A stretch of DNA of 64,000 nucleotides from Bacteroidota bacterium (GTDB lineage: Bacteria > Bacteroidota > Bacteroidia > Chitinophagales > Saprospiraceae), in the NCBI GenBank assembly GCA_020160935.1, contig JAIUPL010000001.1, forward strand, positions 1 through 64,000. Direction: 5' to 3'. How positions within the stretch are numbered: position 1 is the stretch's first letter; every line of letters begins with the position of its first letter. A program made the translations under genes and the position numbers. Under the pieces are notes generated by a model. The model was not told the DNA's origin. It did not search any database and was given only the letters and a program-made list of their open reading frames with translations. Below are positions 25,815-33,472 of this stretch, in pieces.

Positions 25815-26327
25815 ATGCGCCCAAGATTTGCTCCCGGCATCGTGTTTAGCCTGATTTTACTTTTTGTTGCCTGCAACACGACCAAAAAGTCGGCCAGCAA
25901 GCCGGATGTCCCTGTCAAGCCTTCCAATTCCGCCAATATGCAATTGCGCAACCGCGTAGTCGCCTATGCACAGAAATATGTCGGCTCGCCCTACAAATAC
26001 GCCGGTACCAGCCCGTCAGGGTTCGATTGTTCGGGCTTTACCAGTTATGTGCTCAAGGAATTTAATGTAAAAGCCTCTCCGGCTTCGGCTATACAGGCCA
26101 AAGAAGGCCGATCGGTTTCTATCGATAAAGTCAAACCGGGCGACCTTGTTTTTTTTGGTGAAAATTCCAGTCACATCTCACACGTAGCCATGGTGGTCAA
26201 ACGCTCCAAAGAAGGCATTGTATGCGTTCACAGCACCACCAGCCGGGGCGTGATTGTGGAAAACGTGAGTACATCGACGTACTGGAAACCAAAGATTTTG
26301 TTTGCAAGAGACTTAATTAAGTCCTAA
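25815..26327 (+). CDS. NlpC/P60 (C40) cell-wall hydrolase lipoprotein
   Basis: 170 residues from ATG 25815. A lipoprotein signal (MRPRFAPGIVFSLILLFVAC) predicts a lipid-anchored Cys20. The NlpC/P60 domain covers about 45-165: catalytic Cys in SGFDCSGFTSYV, His in SSHISHVAMV and a third polar residue in VCVHSTTSRG. Such enzymes cut D-Glu to diamino acid bonds in peptidoglycan stem peptides. The frame is open to 25743 but the signal peptide fixes the start. The stop TAA lies inside the first heptamer of the repeat (AAGTCCTAAG), giving a KS end. Confidence 0.9.
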   Translation: MRPRFAPGIVFSLILLFVACNTTKKSASKPDVPVKPSNSANMQLRNRVVAYAQKYVGSPYKYAGTSPSGFDCSGFTSYVLKEFNVKASPASAIQAKEGRSVSIDKVKPGDLVFFGENSSHISHVAMVVKRSKEGIVCVHSTTSRGVIVENVSTSTYWKPKILFARDLIKS

Positions 26328-26452
26328 GTCGACAGTCCTGAGTCCTGAGTCCCAAGTCCGTAGAGTAGACCGCGTTGCTCTTGGCGTTTATACATCTGTA
26401 TCCAAGAACAGCGCGGTCTACTCTACGGACTTAGGACTCAGGACTCAGGACT
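26319..26452. repeat. Heptamer-armed inverted repeat shared by two convergent gene ends
   Basis: The left arm (26319-26383) and right arm (26401-26452) contain AGTCCTG/AGTCCTA heptamers, then GTAGAGTAGACCGCG and CTCTTGG, in inverse order on the right. Both flanking genes end inside it: the C40 gene at TAA 26325-26327 and murF (minus strand) at TAA 26431-26433, each from a TCCTAAG unit. Same family as 4606-4740, 34411-34554 and 50391-50524. Confidence 0.92.
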
Positions 26453-27744
26453 TTTTCAAGTCTCACGCCCCTGGATCCTTTCACCAGGATCAGGGCGCGC
26501 TCCAACTGTTGTGCATCGAGCCAGGCCTTAGCGGCCATGTTGTCGGGGAAATGAAGGGCGCCATACCGTTGATAGGGTGTTTTCCCAAATTCCTTTCCAA
26601 CCAGCACGATCTGATCGAGGCCCATTTTAGAGGCGAGCCGCAGGATGGCGGCGTGTTCTTTTTCGCTGTTTTCGCCCAGTTCGAGCATATCCCCGAGAAT
26701 GGCGATTTTGTATTTGGCCGACATGGCTTGCAGGCTTTTGAGGGCTGGCTCCATGCTCGAGGGGTTGGCATTGTAGGCATCGAGCAGCACGGTATTGCTA
26801 CCCATTGAGATAACTTGAGAGCGATTATTGGAAGGTTGGTAGGCTTCCAGTGCCGATTTGATGGTGCCCGCTGGCACTTTAAAATAAATGCCCAGCGCGA
26901 TAGCGGTCATAATGTTGTTAAAATTATGCCGCCCAAACAGGTGTGTACGCACTTCCACCCGCGGGCCTTCGTCCGACAAAAAAGCGGCTTCCACAAACGG
27001 CATATCCCGGAGCAATTGCACTTCTATGCTGCCGTTGTTGGGATTGAGCACGGCCGATTCGCGGTATTCGATGCGCAGTTTGTTGCGGCGTGCCATGGCA
27101 GGCAGGTATTTTTCCGACATATTGAGAAATACGCAGCCGGAGTGCCTGGCGAGGTACTGGTAGAGTTCTCCTTCCGCTTTTTTCACACCGGCGAGGCTGC
27201 CGAAGCCTTCCAGGTGTTCTTTCCCTATATTGGTGAGCAGGCCGTGTGTAGGCCTGGCTATGCGGCACAGCAATTCGACGTCGCCCGGTTGGTTGGTACC
27301 CATTTCAATAACGGCTACTTCCGTTCCGAGGGGCATCGACAGCAGTGTAAGTGGTACGCCTATATGGTTGTTGAGGTTTCCTTTGGTGAAATGGCAGGGA
27401 TAGTGGCTGCTTAAAACACTGGAAACCAATTCTTTCGTGGTGGTTTTTCCATTGGAACCGCCAATGGCAATAACCGGTATATCGAATTGCATCCGATGAT
27501 GCGTGGCGAGTTGCTGCAAGGCTTCCATCACATCCGGAACGAGGAAATAGCGATCGTCGATGCGGTATTTTGGGTCATCGATTACGGCTACTGCAGCGCC
27601 ATTTTCCAGGGCTTGTGCAGCAAATGCATTGCCGTCGAAACTGGCGCCTTTCAGGGCAAAAAAGATACATCCCTGCGGCAAATTGCGGGTGTCGGTGCTT
27701 ACCACCGGGTGCTGGCGGAAAATGGAATACAGTGCGTCCATCAT
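26431..27744 (-). CDS. murF: UDP-MurNAc-tripeptide--D-Ala-D-Ala ligase
   Basis: Adds D-Ala-D-Ala to the cytoplasmic peptidoglycan precursor. 437 residues from ATG 27744 (or 436 from 27741). The N-terminal domain has VVSTDTRNLPQGCIFFALKG; the ATP site is AIGGSNGKTTTKELV; the central domain has VIEMGTNQPGDVELLC and TNIGKEHLEGFGS; the C-terminal Mur ligase domain has LLDAYNANPSSMEPALK and AILGDMLELG. The last six residues (KVLSPES) are translated from the repeat element. It is 19 bp downstream of kdsA and likely in one operon. Confidence 0.94.
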   Translation of the reverse strand: MMDALYSIFRQHPVVSTDTRNLPQGCIFFALKGASFDGNAFAAQALENGAAVAVIDDPKYRIDDRYFLVPDVMEALQQLATHHRMQFDIPVIAIGGSNGKTTTKELVSSVLSSHYPCHFTKGNLNNHIGVPLTLLSMPLGTEVAVIEMGTNQPGDVELLCRIARPTHGLLTNIGKEHLEGFGSLAGVKKAEGELYQYLARHSGCVFLNMSEKYLPAMARRNKLRIEYRESAVLNPNNGSIEVQLLRDMPFVEAAFLSDEGPRVEVRTHLFGRHNFNNIMTAIALGIYFKVPAGTIKSALEAYQPSNNRSQVISMGSNTVLLDAYNANPSSMEPALKSLQAMSAKYKIAILGDMLELGENSEKEHAAILRLASKMGLDQIVLVGKEFGKTPYQRYGALHFPDNMAAKAWLDAQQLERALILVKGSRGVRLEKVLSPES

Positions 27745-27763
27745 TTTCAGTGGGTTTATTCCA

Positions 27764-28576
27764 TCAACGAATGGCTTCACGGATGCGTACGAGGCGTTCG
27801 AGCAGGGGTTCCAGCCGGTCGAGCGGCAGCATGTTGGCGCCATCCGATTTTGCTTCTGAAGGTTTGGGGTGCGTCTCAATGAACAAACCGTCGGCTCCTA
27901 CGGCAATACCTGCTCTTGCAATGGTTTCGATGAGCGCCGGACGGCCGCCGGTCACTCCGCTGCTTTGGTTGGGTTGCTGGAGCGAATGCGTGCAATCGAG
28001 CACAACGGGCGCTCCGAAAGATTGCATGACGGGCAGCCCGCGGTAATCGACGATCAGGTCCTGATAGCCGAAGGTAGTGCCGCGCTCGGTCAGAATCACC
28101 TTTTGGTTGCCTTCCTCGTTCACTTTTTCCATGGCAAATTTCATAGCCTCTGGGGCTACAAACTGCCCTTTCTTGATGTTTACCACTTTACCAGTTTGGG
28201 CGGCAGCCACCAGAAGGCTGGTTTGGCGGCACAAAAACGCAGGGATTTGGAGAATATCCACATACCTGGCAGCCATGGCCGCCTCGGGGTCGCTGTGGAT
28301 ATCGGTCGTAGTGGGCAGGTCGAGTTGTTGCCCGATGTCTTTCAAAATACCCAATGCCTTTTCATCGCCAATACCCGTAAAGGAGTCGCGTTTGCTGCGG
28401 TTGGCCTTGCGGTAAGAGCCTTTAAAAATATAGGGAATGCCGAGGCGCTGGCATATATCGCGCACCTGTCCGGCAATGTCGAAAGCCATTTGTTCGCCTT
28501 CAATGGCACAAGGCCCGGCGATGAGAAAAAAATTGCCCGAATCGGTGTTTTTTAACCGGGGAATGTCGAATTGCAT
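27764..28576 (-). CDS. kdsA: 3-deoxy-8-phosphooctulonate (KDO-8-P) synthase
   Basis: Condenses arabinose 5-phosphate and PEP to KDO-8-phosphate, the first committed step for the KDO of LPS. 270 residues from ATG 28576 (MQFDIPRLKNTDSGNFF). Signature segments are LIAGPCAIEG, FKGSYRKANRSKRDSF, TDIHSDPEAAMAARYVDILQIPAFL, KKGQFVAPEAMKF, LTERGTTFGYQDLIVD and VVLDCTHSLQQPN. The presence of this gene supports a Gram-negative outer membrane with LPS. The frame is open to 28660 but those residues are not conserved. Confidence 0.95.
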   Translation of the reverse strand: MQFDIPRLKNTDSGNFFLIAGPCAIEGEQMAFDIAGQVRDICQRLGIPYIFKGSYRKANRSKRDSFTGIGDEKALGILKDIGQQLDLPTTTDIHSDPEAAMAARYVDILQIPAFLCRQTSLLVAAAQTGKVVNIKKGQFVAPEAMKFAMEKVNEEGNQKVILTERGTTFGYQDLIVDYRGLPVMQSFGAPVVLDCTHSLQQPNQSSGVTGGRPALIETIARAGIAVGADGLFIETHPKPSEAKSDGANMLPLDRLEPLLERLVRIREAIR

Positions 28577-28614
28577 GGTCACAAAAATTGAAACAGAACG
28601 GGGTTTGGCGGGTG

Positions 28615-28646
28615 CAAAAGTTGCGCTTTTGGGGAAATTTTCCAAA
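28615..28646 (-). promoter_or_regulatory. kdsA-murF promoter
   Basis: On the minus strand TTTG (28646-28643), 20 bp, then AACTTTTG (28622-28615), one mismatch from TAnnTTTG. It is about 40 bp before the kdsA start. A GTTTTCAAAAC palindrome (28661-28671) lies just upstream. Confidence 0.5.
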
Positions 28647-28738
28647 CCCAAACAAAACAAGTTTTCAAAACAACAAACTGATTATCAATTGGTTATTGAC
28701 ATCAATAAAAAATTTTATAAAAAATAATTTTAAAAATA

Positions 28739-28769
28739 TTTGTTTTAAAAAACAACTTGTTTATTTTTG
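28739..28769 (+). promoter_or_regulatory. Promoter of the AntA-like gene
   Basis: TTTG at 28739-28742, 19 bp, then TATTTTTG at 28762-28769, which fits the Bacteroidota pattern fully. The start codon is about 57 bp further. The surrounding 150 bp are much more AT-rich than the coding regions. Confidence 0.65.
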
Positions 28770-28786
28770 TATTGTTTTTAAAACAA
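28740..28786. promoter_or_regulatory. Paired GTTTT-AAAAC operators around the AntA-like promoter
   Basis: Two palindromes share arms TTGTTTT and AAAACAA: 28740-28755 (2-nt centre, over the -33 box) and 28772-28786 (1-nt centre, just after the -7 box). Their centres are about 31-32 bp apart, three helix turns. A third copy of the core GTTTT-C-AAAAC is at 28661-28671 by the divergent kdsA promoter. This layout suggests a repressor that controls one or both promoters; the protein is unknown. Confidence 0.5.
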
Positions 28787-28826
28787 ATTCAAGCATTCAA
28801 TCTAAACAGCATAAAATCAGCGAGTT

Positions 28827-29249
28827 ATGGCACTGGAAATTCTGGAAAGTAAAAAAGGTACCAAGGTTGTCACCGCTACTAATCTTCATACCGCCCTCAA
28901 ATTGTCGGTCCGCCAGTACGGCGCGCAGGTACGTAAATGGTTGCGCGACGCCTACGAATTCGAAGATGGTATCCGCCGTCCGCAGATGTATCGCGACTTT
29001 GCCAAGCGCCCGCGCCCCGGCGAACCGGTAGAAGATTTTTACCTGACCCTTGAACTGGCCAAACTGATTTCCCTGCGCAGCAGCAGCAAAGACAAGTTGA
29101 AATACGCGCGCCTTTTGGATGTCTACGAGCACAATGGACAAATGAGTTTGTTCCACACCAGTCATCCGTCGACCGTTGGCAGTCAACAGCCGGCAGTCAA
29201 CAGCCATCAGACAGGGGTTGTCAGTCGGCAGCCTACTGCGATCGGGTAG
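28827..29249 (+). CDS. Stand-alone AntA/AntB-like antirepressor domain protein
   Basis: 140 residues. Residues about 14-100 resemble the phage AntA/AntB antirepressor fold: TNLHTALKLSVRQYGAQVRKW (LH...F..W pattern), then EDFYLTLELAKLISLRSSSKDKLKYARL, which matches the YYLSLDMAKELAM..NEKGR region. No other phage gene is nearby. Some Bacteroidota carry such proteins outside prophages; their role is unknown. The last 25 residues (about 116-140) are translated from a 7-bp repeat (GGCAGTC, AACAGCC) and are probably an added tail. The promoter has paired operators. Family call is by pattern only. Confidence 0.6.
   Translation: MALEILESKKGTKVVTATNLHTALKLSVRQYGAQVRKWLRDAYEFEDGIRRPQMYRDFAKRPRPGEPVEDFYLTLELAKLISLRSSSKDKLKYARLLDVYEHNGQMSLFHTSHPSTVGSQQPAVNSHQTGVVSRQPTAIG
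29178..29205. repeat. Heptamer repeat inside the AntA-like coding end
   Basis: GGCAGTC and AACAGCC alternate twice (a perfect 14-bp unit), followed by diverged copies to about 29232 (GTCAGTC, GGCAGCC). It encodes the Ser/Gln/Val-rich tail of the preceding protein. Confidence 0.7.
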
Positions 29250-29362
29250 AGCGTGTTTTAATTTCAGCAACAGGGGCAAAACAAAAAAACCCGCAAGCCG
29301 GATCTCGGCTCACAGGTCACTATGCATTTGTAGTATACTGGTTTTGAAGGAGCAGGGTTGGA

Positions 29363-29417
29363 GCGCGGCGTATGCAAGATGCCAAATTGCTTCGGCCAGC
29401 CCTCATACGCCGTGCTT
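29363..29417. other. Hairpin between AntA-like and response regulator genes
   Basis: AGCGCGGCGTATG (29363-29375) pairs with CATACGCCGTGCT (29405-29417) with one mismatch and a 29-nt loop. It lies between the ends of two convergent genes and may act as a shared transcription stop, although no T-run follows. Confidence 0.45.
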
Positions 29418-29434
29418 TCTATCCAAGACTTTTG

Positions 29435-30169
29435 TCAATGTGCGTTGGCTACATCTTTCACCAACAACTGAAATCCATTGCCATGTATATTGACAATTTC
29501 GATGGCTGAATCCTTGGCCAGGTATTTTCTCAACTTGGTTACGAACACATCCATTGAGCGGGCAGTGAAGTAGTTGTCTTCATGCCAGATTTTGGTAAGG
29601 GCTTCCGAACGCGGCGTCACATCGTTCATGTAACGACAGAACATTTTGAGCAGTTCCGCTTCTTTGGGGCTTAATTTCCATTGATTTTCTTCGCCTGGCG
29701 CAGCGTCGGTGAATGTGAGGATACGCACTGGAAAATTGAAGTGATATTTTCCGATGGTGTATTCCCGTTGCTCATCGCGTGGGTCGGGCGCTTTGTTGAC
29801 GCGTTTCAGTACTGCCTGGATACGCAGCAACAGTTCTTCAGAATTGAATGGTTTGGAAATATAGTCGTCTGCGCCGATTTTAAATCCTTGCAGTACGTCA
29901 TCTTTCATGGTTTTGGCAGTCAGGAAAATGATAGGCACCTCCTGATTGCGTTCCCGGATTTCGCGGGCGAGTGTGAAGCCGTCTTTGCGCGGCATCATAA
30001 CGTCGAATACGCAGAGGTCATAATGACTTTTGCGGAAGGCCTCGAGGCCGAGTACCCCATCGGTTGCAAGGGTCACATCGTAATCGTGCATCTCGAGATA
30101 GGAACGGAGGACGTCGCCAAAATTTTGGTCGTCTTCCACCAGCAGAATTTTGTAGTTAGCACTTGCCAT
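29435..30169 (-). CDS. OmpR/PhoB-family response regulator
   Basis: 244 residues. The receiver domain (about 5-125) has the acidic pocket EDD, phospho-acceptor Asp in CVFDVMMPRKDGF, Thr in FLTAKT and Lys in YISKPF. The C-terminal winged helix (about 145-235; LSPKEAELLKMFCRYMNDVTPRSEAL, then the wing near TARSMDVFVTKLRKYL) is the Trans_reg_C type with the Bacteroidota RprY-like form. It binds DNA as a phosphorylation-controlled activator. No histidine kinase gene is next to it, so it is an orphan in this window. Confidence 0.92.
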   Translation of the reverse strand: MASANYKILLVEDDQNFGDVLRSYLEMHDYDVTLATDGVLGLEAFRKSHYDLCVFDVMMPRKDGFTLAREIRERNQEVPIIFLTAKTMKDDVLQGFKIGADDYISKPFNSEELLLRIQAVLKRVNKAPDPRDEQREYTIGKYHFNFPVRILTFTDAAPGEENQWKLSPKEAELLKMFCRYMNDVTPRSEALTKIWHEDNYFTARSMDVFVTKLRKYLAKDSAIEIVNIHGNGFQLLVKDVANAH

Positions 30170-30294
30170 ACAGTTCGGTCAGTGGTTCATGTGATTAGAA
30201 TTCGGTTGCGAAGGAGGATTGGTTAGGTGTTGTTTTGTATGTTAACGTTTGTGTGGTGCATTACAGTATGTGAGAATGGCAAGAGAAAGGAAAT

Positions 30295-31317
30295 TTGTTA
30301 AAATTATATATTTTGGAACGCTTCATTTCACACGCGCCATCAGGCGTCAGTGTTTGCTTTCATGAGATCGCTTATCACATTTCCAGGCATTTGTCACAAG
30401 CAGAGTCAAGTATATGCATCGCTGTCTGCTGGTTTTCACATCAAAATATTTTTGATGTACTGTTGAACAGACTTCGCGCCGGTGTAACTGTGGAACTTGT
30501 AATTGAATATGATACGCAGAATATTCGTCCTGATGGACTTGATTTTCAGCGTTTTATAGAAAGTGGAGGGCTGCTTTTCGGTCATCTGAGGTCAGATTTA
30601 ATGCACCATAAGTTTTCTGTCATCGACAACAGGATACTCATTTCGGGCTCTTTCAATTGGACATACAATACCAATGCAGAAAATATTATGGTGACCCATG
30701 ATCTATCGTGCATCAAGGCTTTCCAAGAAGAGCATCAACAGTTGAAAAAAATCTCCAAGCGAATTCTCCACGTCAATCCCTCAGATGCCAAGCATTTTGT
30801 TCCTTTTCCTTTGTTTGAAAACACATTATTTACACTGACTGATTTGCGAAGGAAAATTGGCGGCGGCACAAGTGTTTGGGTTGTTAAAGCAGATCGAAAA
30901 AATATCATTGATACTGACTTTTTCAAGAAGAATCAATTGTATTTCGATGAGCATGGGTTGCTCAAACCTTATTGGGATTTATATCGAAGATGGTCTGATA
31001 CACTATTTGAATCAATTTTGGGGGATTGCAATATTTCACCCAACAAACGTCGGGAAATCATTTGCTGGGCCCACCGTGTGAAAATCGGCGATATTGTGAT
31101 ACTCACTGATAATAAATCTCCTGTACTTTTTGCTATCGGCATCGTTCAGTCAGAGCCGAAAATGCTTGTAGGCAATTTTTTTTCAACTTATCGAGAAACC
31201 CAGTGGCTACATGTAATGCCGCACAAAAATTATCGACTACCTGAAAAAGTGCCACAGTATCGGATAGGCAAATACAAGGGTTCTGCTCTGCGCATCTTGC
31301 AGGAGGCTATGGCATGA
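30295..31317 (+). CDS. PLD-family nuclease with EVE/PUA-like C-terminal domain
   Basis: 340 residues, notably AT-rich compared with neighbours. A single HKD motif is intact: His104-x-Lys106-x4-Asp111 in HHKFSVIDNRILISGSFNWT, with Gly118/Ser119; proteins with one HKD motif usually work as dimers, and many are nucleases (Nuc/BfiI type). Residues about 258-320 (VKIGDIVILTDNKSPVLFAIGIV, then RETQWLHVM) have the GD-x-V...GIG-V...R-x-V-x-W pattern of EVE/PUA-like modified-base readers, as in McrB-type N-domains. A nuclease joined to such a reader points to defence against modified or foreign DNA (inference). The start is TTG at 30295; the true start is uncertain. No methylase or partner gene is adjacent; the RAYT follows. 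Confidence 0.7.
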   Translation: MLKLYILERFISHAPSGVSVCFHEIAYHISRHLSQAESSICIAVCWFSHQNIFDVLLNRLRAGVTVELVIEYDTQNIRPDGLDFQRFIESGGLLFGHLRSDLMHHKFSVIDNRILISGSFNWTYNTNAENIMVTHDLSCIKAFQEEHQQLKKISKRILHVNPSDAKHFVPFPLFENTLFTLTDLRRKIGGGTSVWVVKADRKNIIDTDFFKKNQLYFDEHGLLKPYWDLYRRWSDTLFESILGDCNISPNKRREIICWAHRVKIGDIVILTDNKSPVLFAIGIVQSEPKMLVGNFFSTYRETQWLHVMPHKNYRLPEKVPQYRIGKYKGSALRILQEAMA

Positions 31318-31388
31318 TGTACTTGTTTTCAGATTGGATACGACTTTTAAAAGTGTTGTAAAATCTCCTTCATCCGCGCTTTTCATTT

Positions 31389-32024
31389 ATGGCAAAAACA
31401 TCACATTATTATGTACAATTCGAGCCTGATTGCTATTATCATGTCTTTAATCGAGCAATCGACAGAAAAGCATTGTTTGCTTCAGCAGGCAACTATGCGT
31501 ACTTCCTGAAGCAATATGACAAATTCCTATCACCCCTCGTTTCCACGCTTTCCTACGCCTTGCCAGGCAATCATTTCCACCTGGGTATTCGGGTGCGCCC
31601 TTTGCACGATTTGACAACTTTTCGAAAGTTGTCAAATCTCGACCCGAGTCGCTTTTCAACACCACATGCGCTCATTTCACATCAGTTCCAGCGATTTTTC
31701 CAGTCTTATGCAATGGCTTTTAATAGACAACAAAACCGAATGGGCACTTTATTCCAAACGCCATTCAAGCGTTGTGCTGTCGACCCGGATGACTTGCCCA
31801 GGCTTATTCTGTACCATCATTTAAACCCACAGCGTCATGGGTTAATTTATGATTTCAGGCAATATCCCTGGACTTCCTATTCCAGTTATTTATCCGATCA
31901 ACCTAGCAGATTACCACGTGCTGAAGTGTTAGCGTTATTTGGTGGAAAGGAGGGTTTTATACAGCAACACCTGTCGGCGCAGCAGGATTTGGAAGACGAA
32001 CGATGGAGTATTGAAGAAGGATGA
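31389..32024 (+). CDS. REP-associated tyrosine transposase (RAYT, Y1/HUH type)
   Basis: 211 residues, TnpA_REP/IS200-like family. These enzymes nick and join single-stranded palindromic REP hairpins. The N-terminal YYHVFNRAIDRKALF segment, HUH motif His62-Phe-His64 (GNHFHLGI) and the catalytic tyrosine in FFQSYAMAFNRQQNRMGTLFQ (Tyr107) are intact; the later IRYILLNP-like part reads LILYHHLNPQRHG. Residues about 74-84 (DLTTFRKLSNL) are encoded by a full copy of the 31-bp REP found around the gene, in a variable part of the family. The stop codon TGA is in the REP that follows (GGATGATTTG). No transposon ends besides these REPs are seen. Confidence 0.88.
   Translation: MAKTSHYYVQFEPDCYYHVFNRAIDRKALFASAGNYAYFLKQYDKFLSPLVSTLSYALPGNHFHLGIRVRPLHDLTTFRKLSNLDPSRFSTPHALISHQFQRFFQSYAMAFNRQQNRMGTLFQTPFKRCAVDPDDLPRLILYHHLNPQRHGLIYDFRQYPWTSYSSYLSDQPSRLPRAEVLALFGGKEGFIQQHLSAQQDLEDERWSIEEG
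31608..31638. repeat. REP palindrome inside the RAYT coding sequence
   Basis: A perfect 31-bp copy (GATTTGACAACTTTTCG and its inverse) within the transposase gene. It keeps the reading frame open. It matches the copies at 32050-32080 and 32125-32155 but with the centre inverted. Confidence 0.95.
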
Positions 32025-32155
32025 TTTGACAACTTTAGAGGACGTTTTAGATTTGACAACTTTCGAAAAGTTGTCAAATCTCTAGCATCCAGGCAGTCGT
32101 TGCACGAGCAGGAGGCGTTTTTTAGATTTGACAACTTTCGAAAAGTTGTCAAATC
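32023..32155. repeat. REP cluster downstream of the RAYT gene
   Basis: A half REP (32023-32036, GATTTGACAACTTT) is followed by full 31-bp palindromes at 32050-32080 and 32125-32155 with identical centres (TTTCGAAAAG). The half copy provides the RAYT stop TGA. The last copy ends on the stop codon of the convergent esterase gene (TGATTTG on the minus strand). A weak, degenerate copy may also lie upstream of the gene near 31335-31366. Confidence 0.92.
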
Positions 32156-33401
32156 ATTTCAATCCGTCCAGTTTCTTTCTCGTCTCCGGCGTTTCCTTTT
32201 TCGACAGCGATTTTTCGAACTGCAAAATCGCATTGGCCGTATCCCCTTTTGCCACAAAATAATCGCCATATGAATCGTACACATTGAAACTCTCGGGATA
32301 GTACTCGATGTTTTGCCGGAAATACCGCCCGGCCAATTCGAGGCGTCCGCTGCCTAAAGCCTGATAACCCAGGTTGTTGAATAAATCCTCAGACGGCTTT
32401 ACCGAATACCCCATTTTTTCGGAACGGAGCGCGCATTTTTCTCGTATTTTGTCGAGCACTATGCCTGTGGTATCCTGATAATCTTTCCCACGAAGTTTGA
32501 GCGGGTAGAAATCAAAAATAAAGCGCAGGGCGTCGTATTCCGTGATAAATGCAGCAGAGCCGTGCGTATCGTCGCTGTAGTATTTACTTTGATACTTCAA
32601 TTGGCTTTTTGTGCTGGTTTTTAAGGTTTTATCCAGCGCAAGAATTGAACGGATATGTTCGGAAGCCTGGCTCGTATCGCGTTCTACAGTACGGAAATCC
32701 ATGTCCGATTCCAGCGTATTGGCAATGCCGAGATAGAGTGTCTTTCCGATCATTTTTTGCCCTGTTGCGAGTGTTTGTTCTGTTTCTTTGAGCAGTTTCC
32801 GACTATCCCACCACATACTCGGATCGATCGCCACATAAGAATTGAACATCGAAGGGTGGTGTACAAGCGCATGCATTGCCAGCAGCCCGCCCAGCGAGTG
32901 CCCGATGAGCATTCGATAAGGCGCTGTCGGATACTTCGACTCGATATAAGGTATGAGTTCCTTCTCCAGGAAGGAGAGAAATGCCTCCCCGCCGCCGGTG
33001 GTTTTTGCGGCTTCGGCGTTGAGATACGGGCCTCTTTCTACGTGGGTGGGTGAGAGGTCGCGCATACGATCTGTATTGGTGATGCCCACCACGATCATTT
33101 GCGGACAAATGTCGTTGCCATTCACACTGCTCAATTGTTCCATCATACCCACTACGGATGTAAAATGGGCGTCGCCATCGAGCAGGTACACCACGGGGTA
33201 TCGTTGCTGGGAAAAATAGCCGCTTCGATCGCCACCGGGCACATAGACCCATATACTTCGGTCTTCCTGGAGGATATCGGAGTGCAGGCTGTCGATGCTA
33301 CCGATCGTAATAGGAGTCGCCGGCACAGGTTTTGTGTTGGGTTGGGAGCAGGCTGTCAGGCTGGCGCCGAGGCAAAAAAGAGAAAGGATCAGGTTTTTCA
33401 T
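32154..33401 (-). CDS. Lipoprotein esterase (enterochelin-esterase-like alpha/beta hydrolase)
   Basis: 415 residues from ATG 33401. The N-terminus MKNLILSLFCLGASLTAC is a lipoprotein signal with lipobox LTAC. The putative esterase domain (about 30-300) has YPVVYLLDGDAHF, the nucleophile Ser in MLIGHSLGGLLAMHAL and His in DDTHGSAAF. A TPR-like tail (about 355-415, with AGRYFRQNIEYYPESFNVYDSYGDYFV) follows, giving two helical pairs. It may act on siderophore or other esters at the membrane; the substrate is unknown. Its stop TGA is shared with a REP palindrome. A longer frame to 33431 is less likely. Confidence 0.85.
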   Translation of the reverse strand: MKNLILSLFCLGASLTACSQPNTKPVPATPITIGSIDSLHSDILQEDRSIWVYVPGGDRSGYFSQQRYPVVYLLDGDAHFTSVVGMMEQLSSVNGNDICPQMIVVGITNTDRMRDLSPTHVERGPYLNAEAAKTTGGGEAFLSFLEKELIPYIESKYPTAPYRMLIGHSLGGLLAMHALVHHPSMFNSYVAIDPSMWWDSRKLLKETEQTLATGQKMIGKTLYLGIANTLESDMDFRTVERDTSQASEHIRSILALDKTLKTSTKSQLKYQSKYYSDDTHGSAAFITEYDALRFIFDFYPLKLRGKDYQDTTGIVLDKIREKCALRSEKMGYSVKPSEDLFNNLGYQALGSGRLELAGRYFRQNIEYYPESFNVYDSYGDYFVAKGDTANAILQFEKSLSKKETPETRKKLDGLK

Positions 33402-33472
33402 GCAGATAGTCATATATACAACAACGTACATTTTATGTTTTCCATGATAAATATAACTGATTTTCCCAATGA

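Noticed and set aside
28827-29249. Prophage, because of the AntA-like gene
   Set aside because: No integrase, structural or lysis genes occur around it; the neighbours are housekeeping genes.
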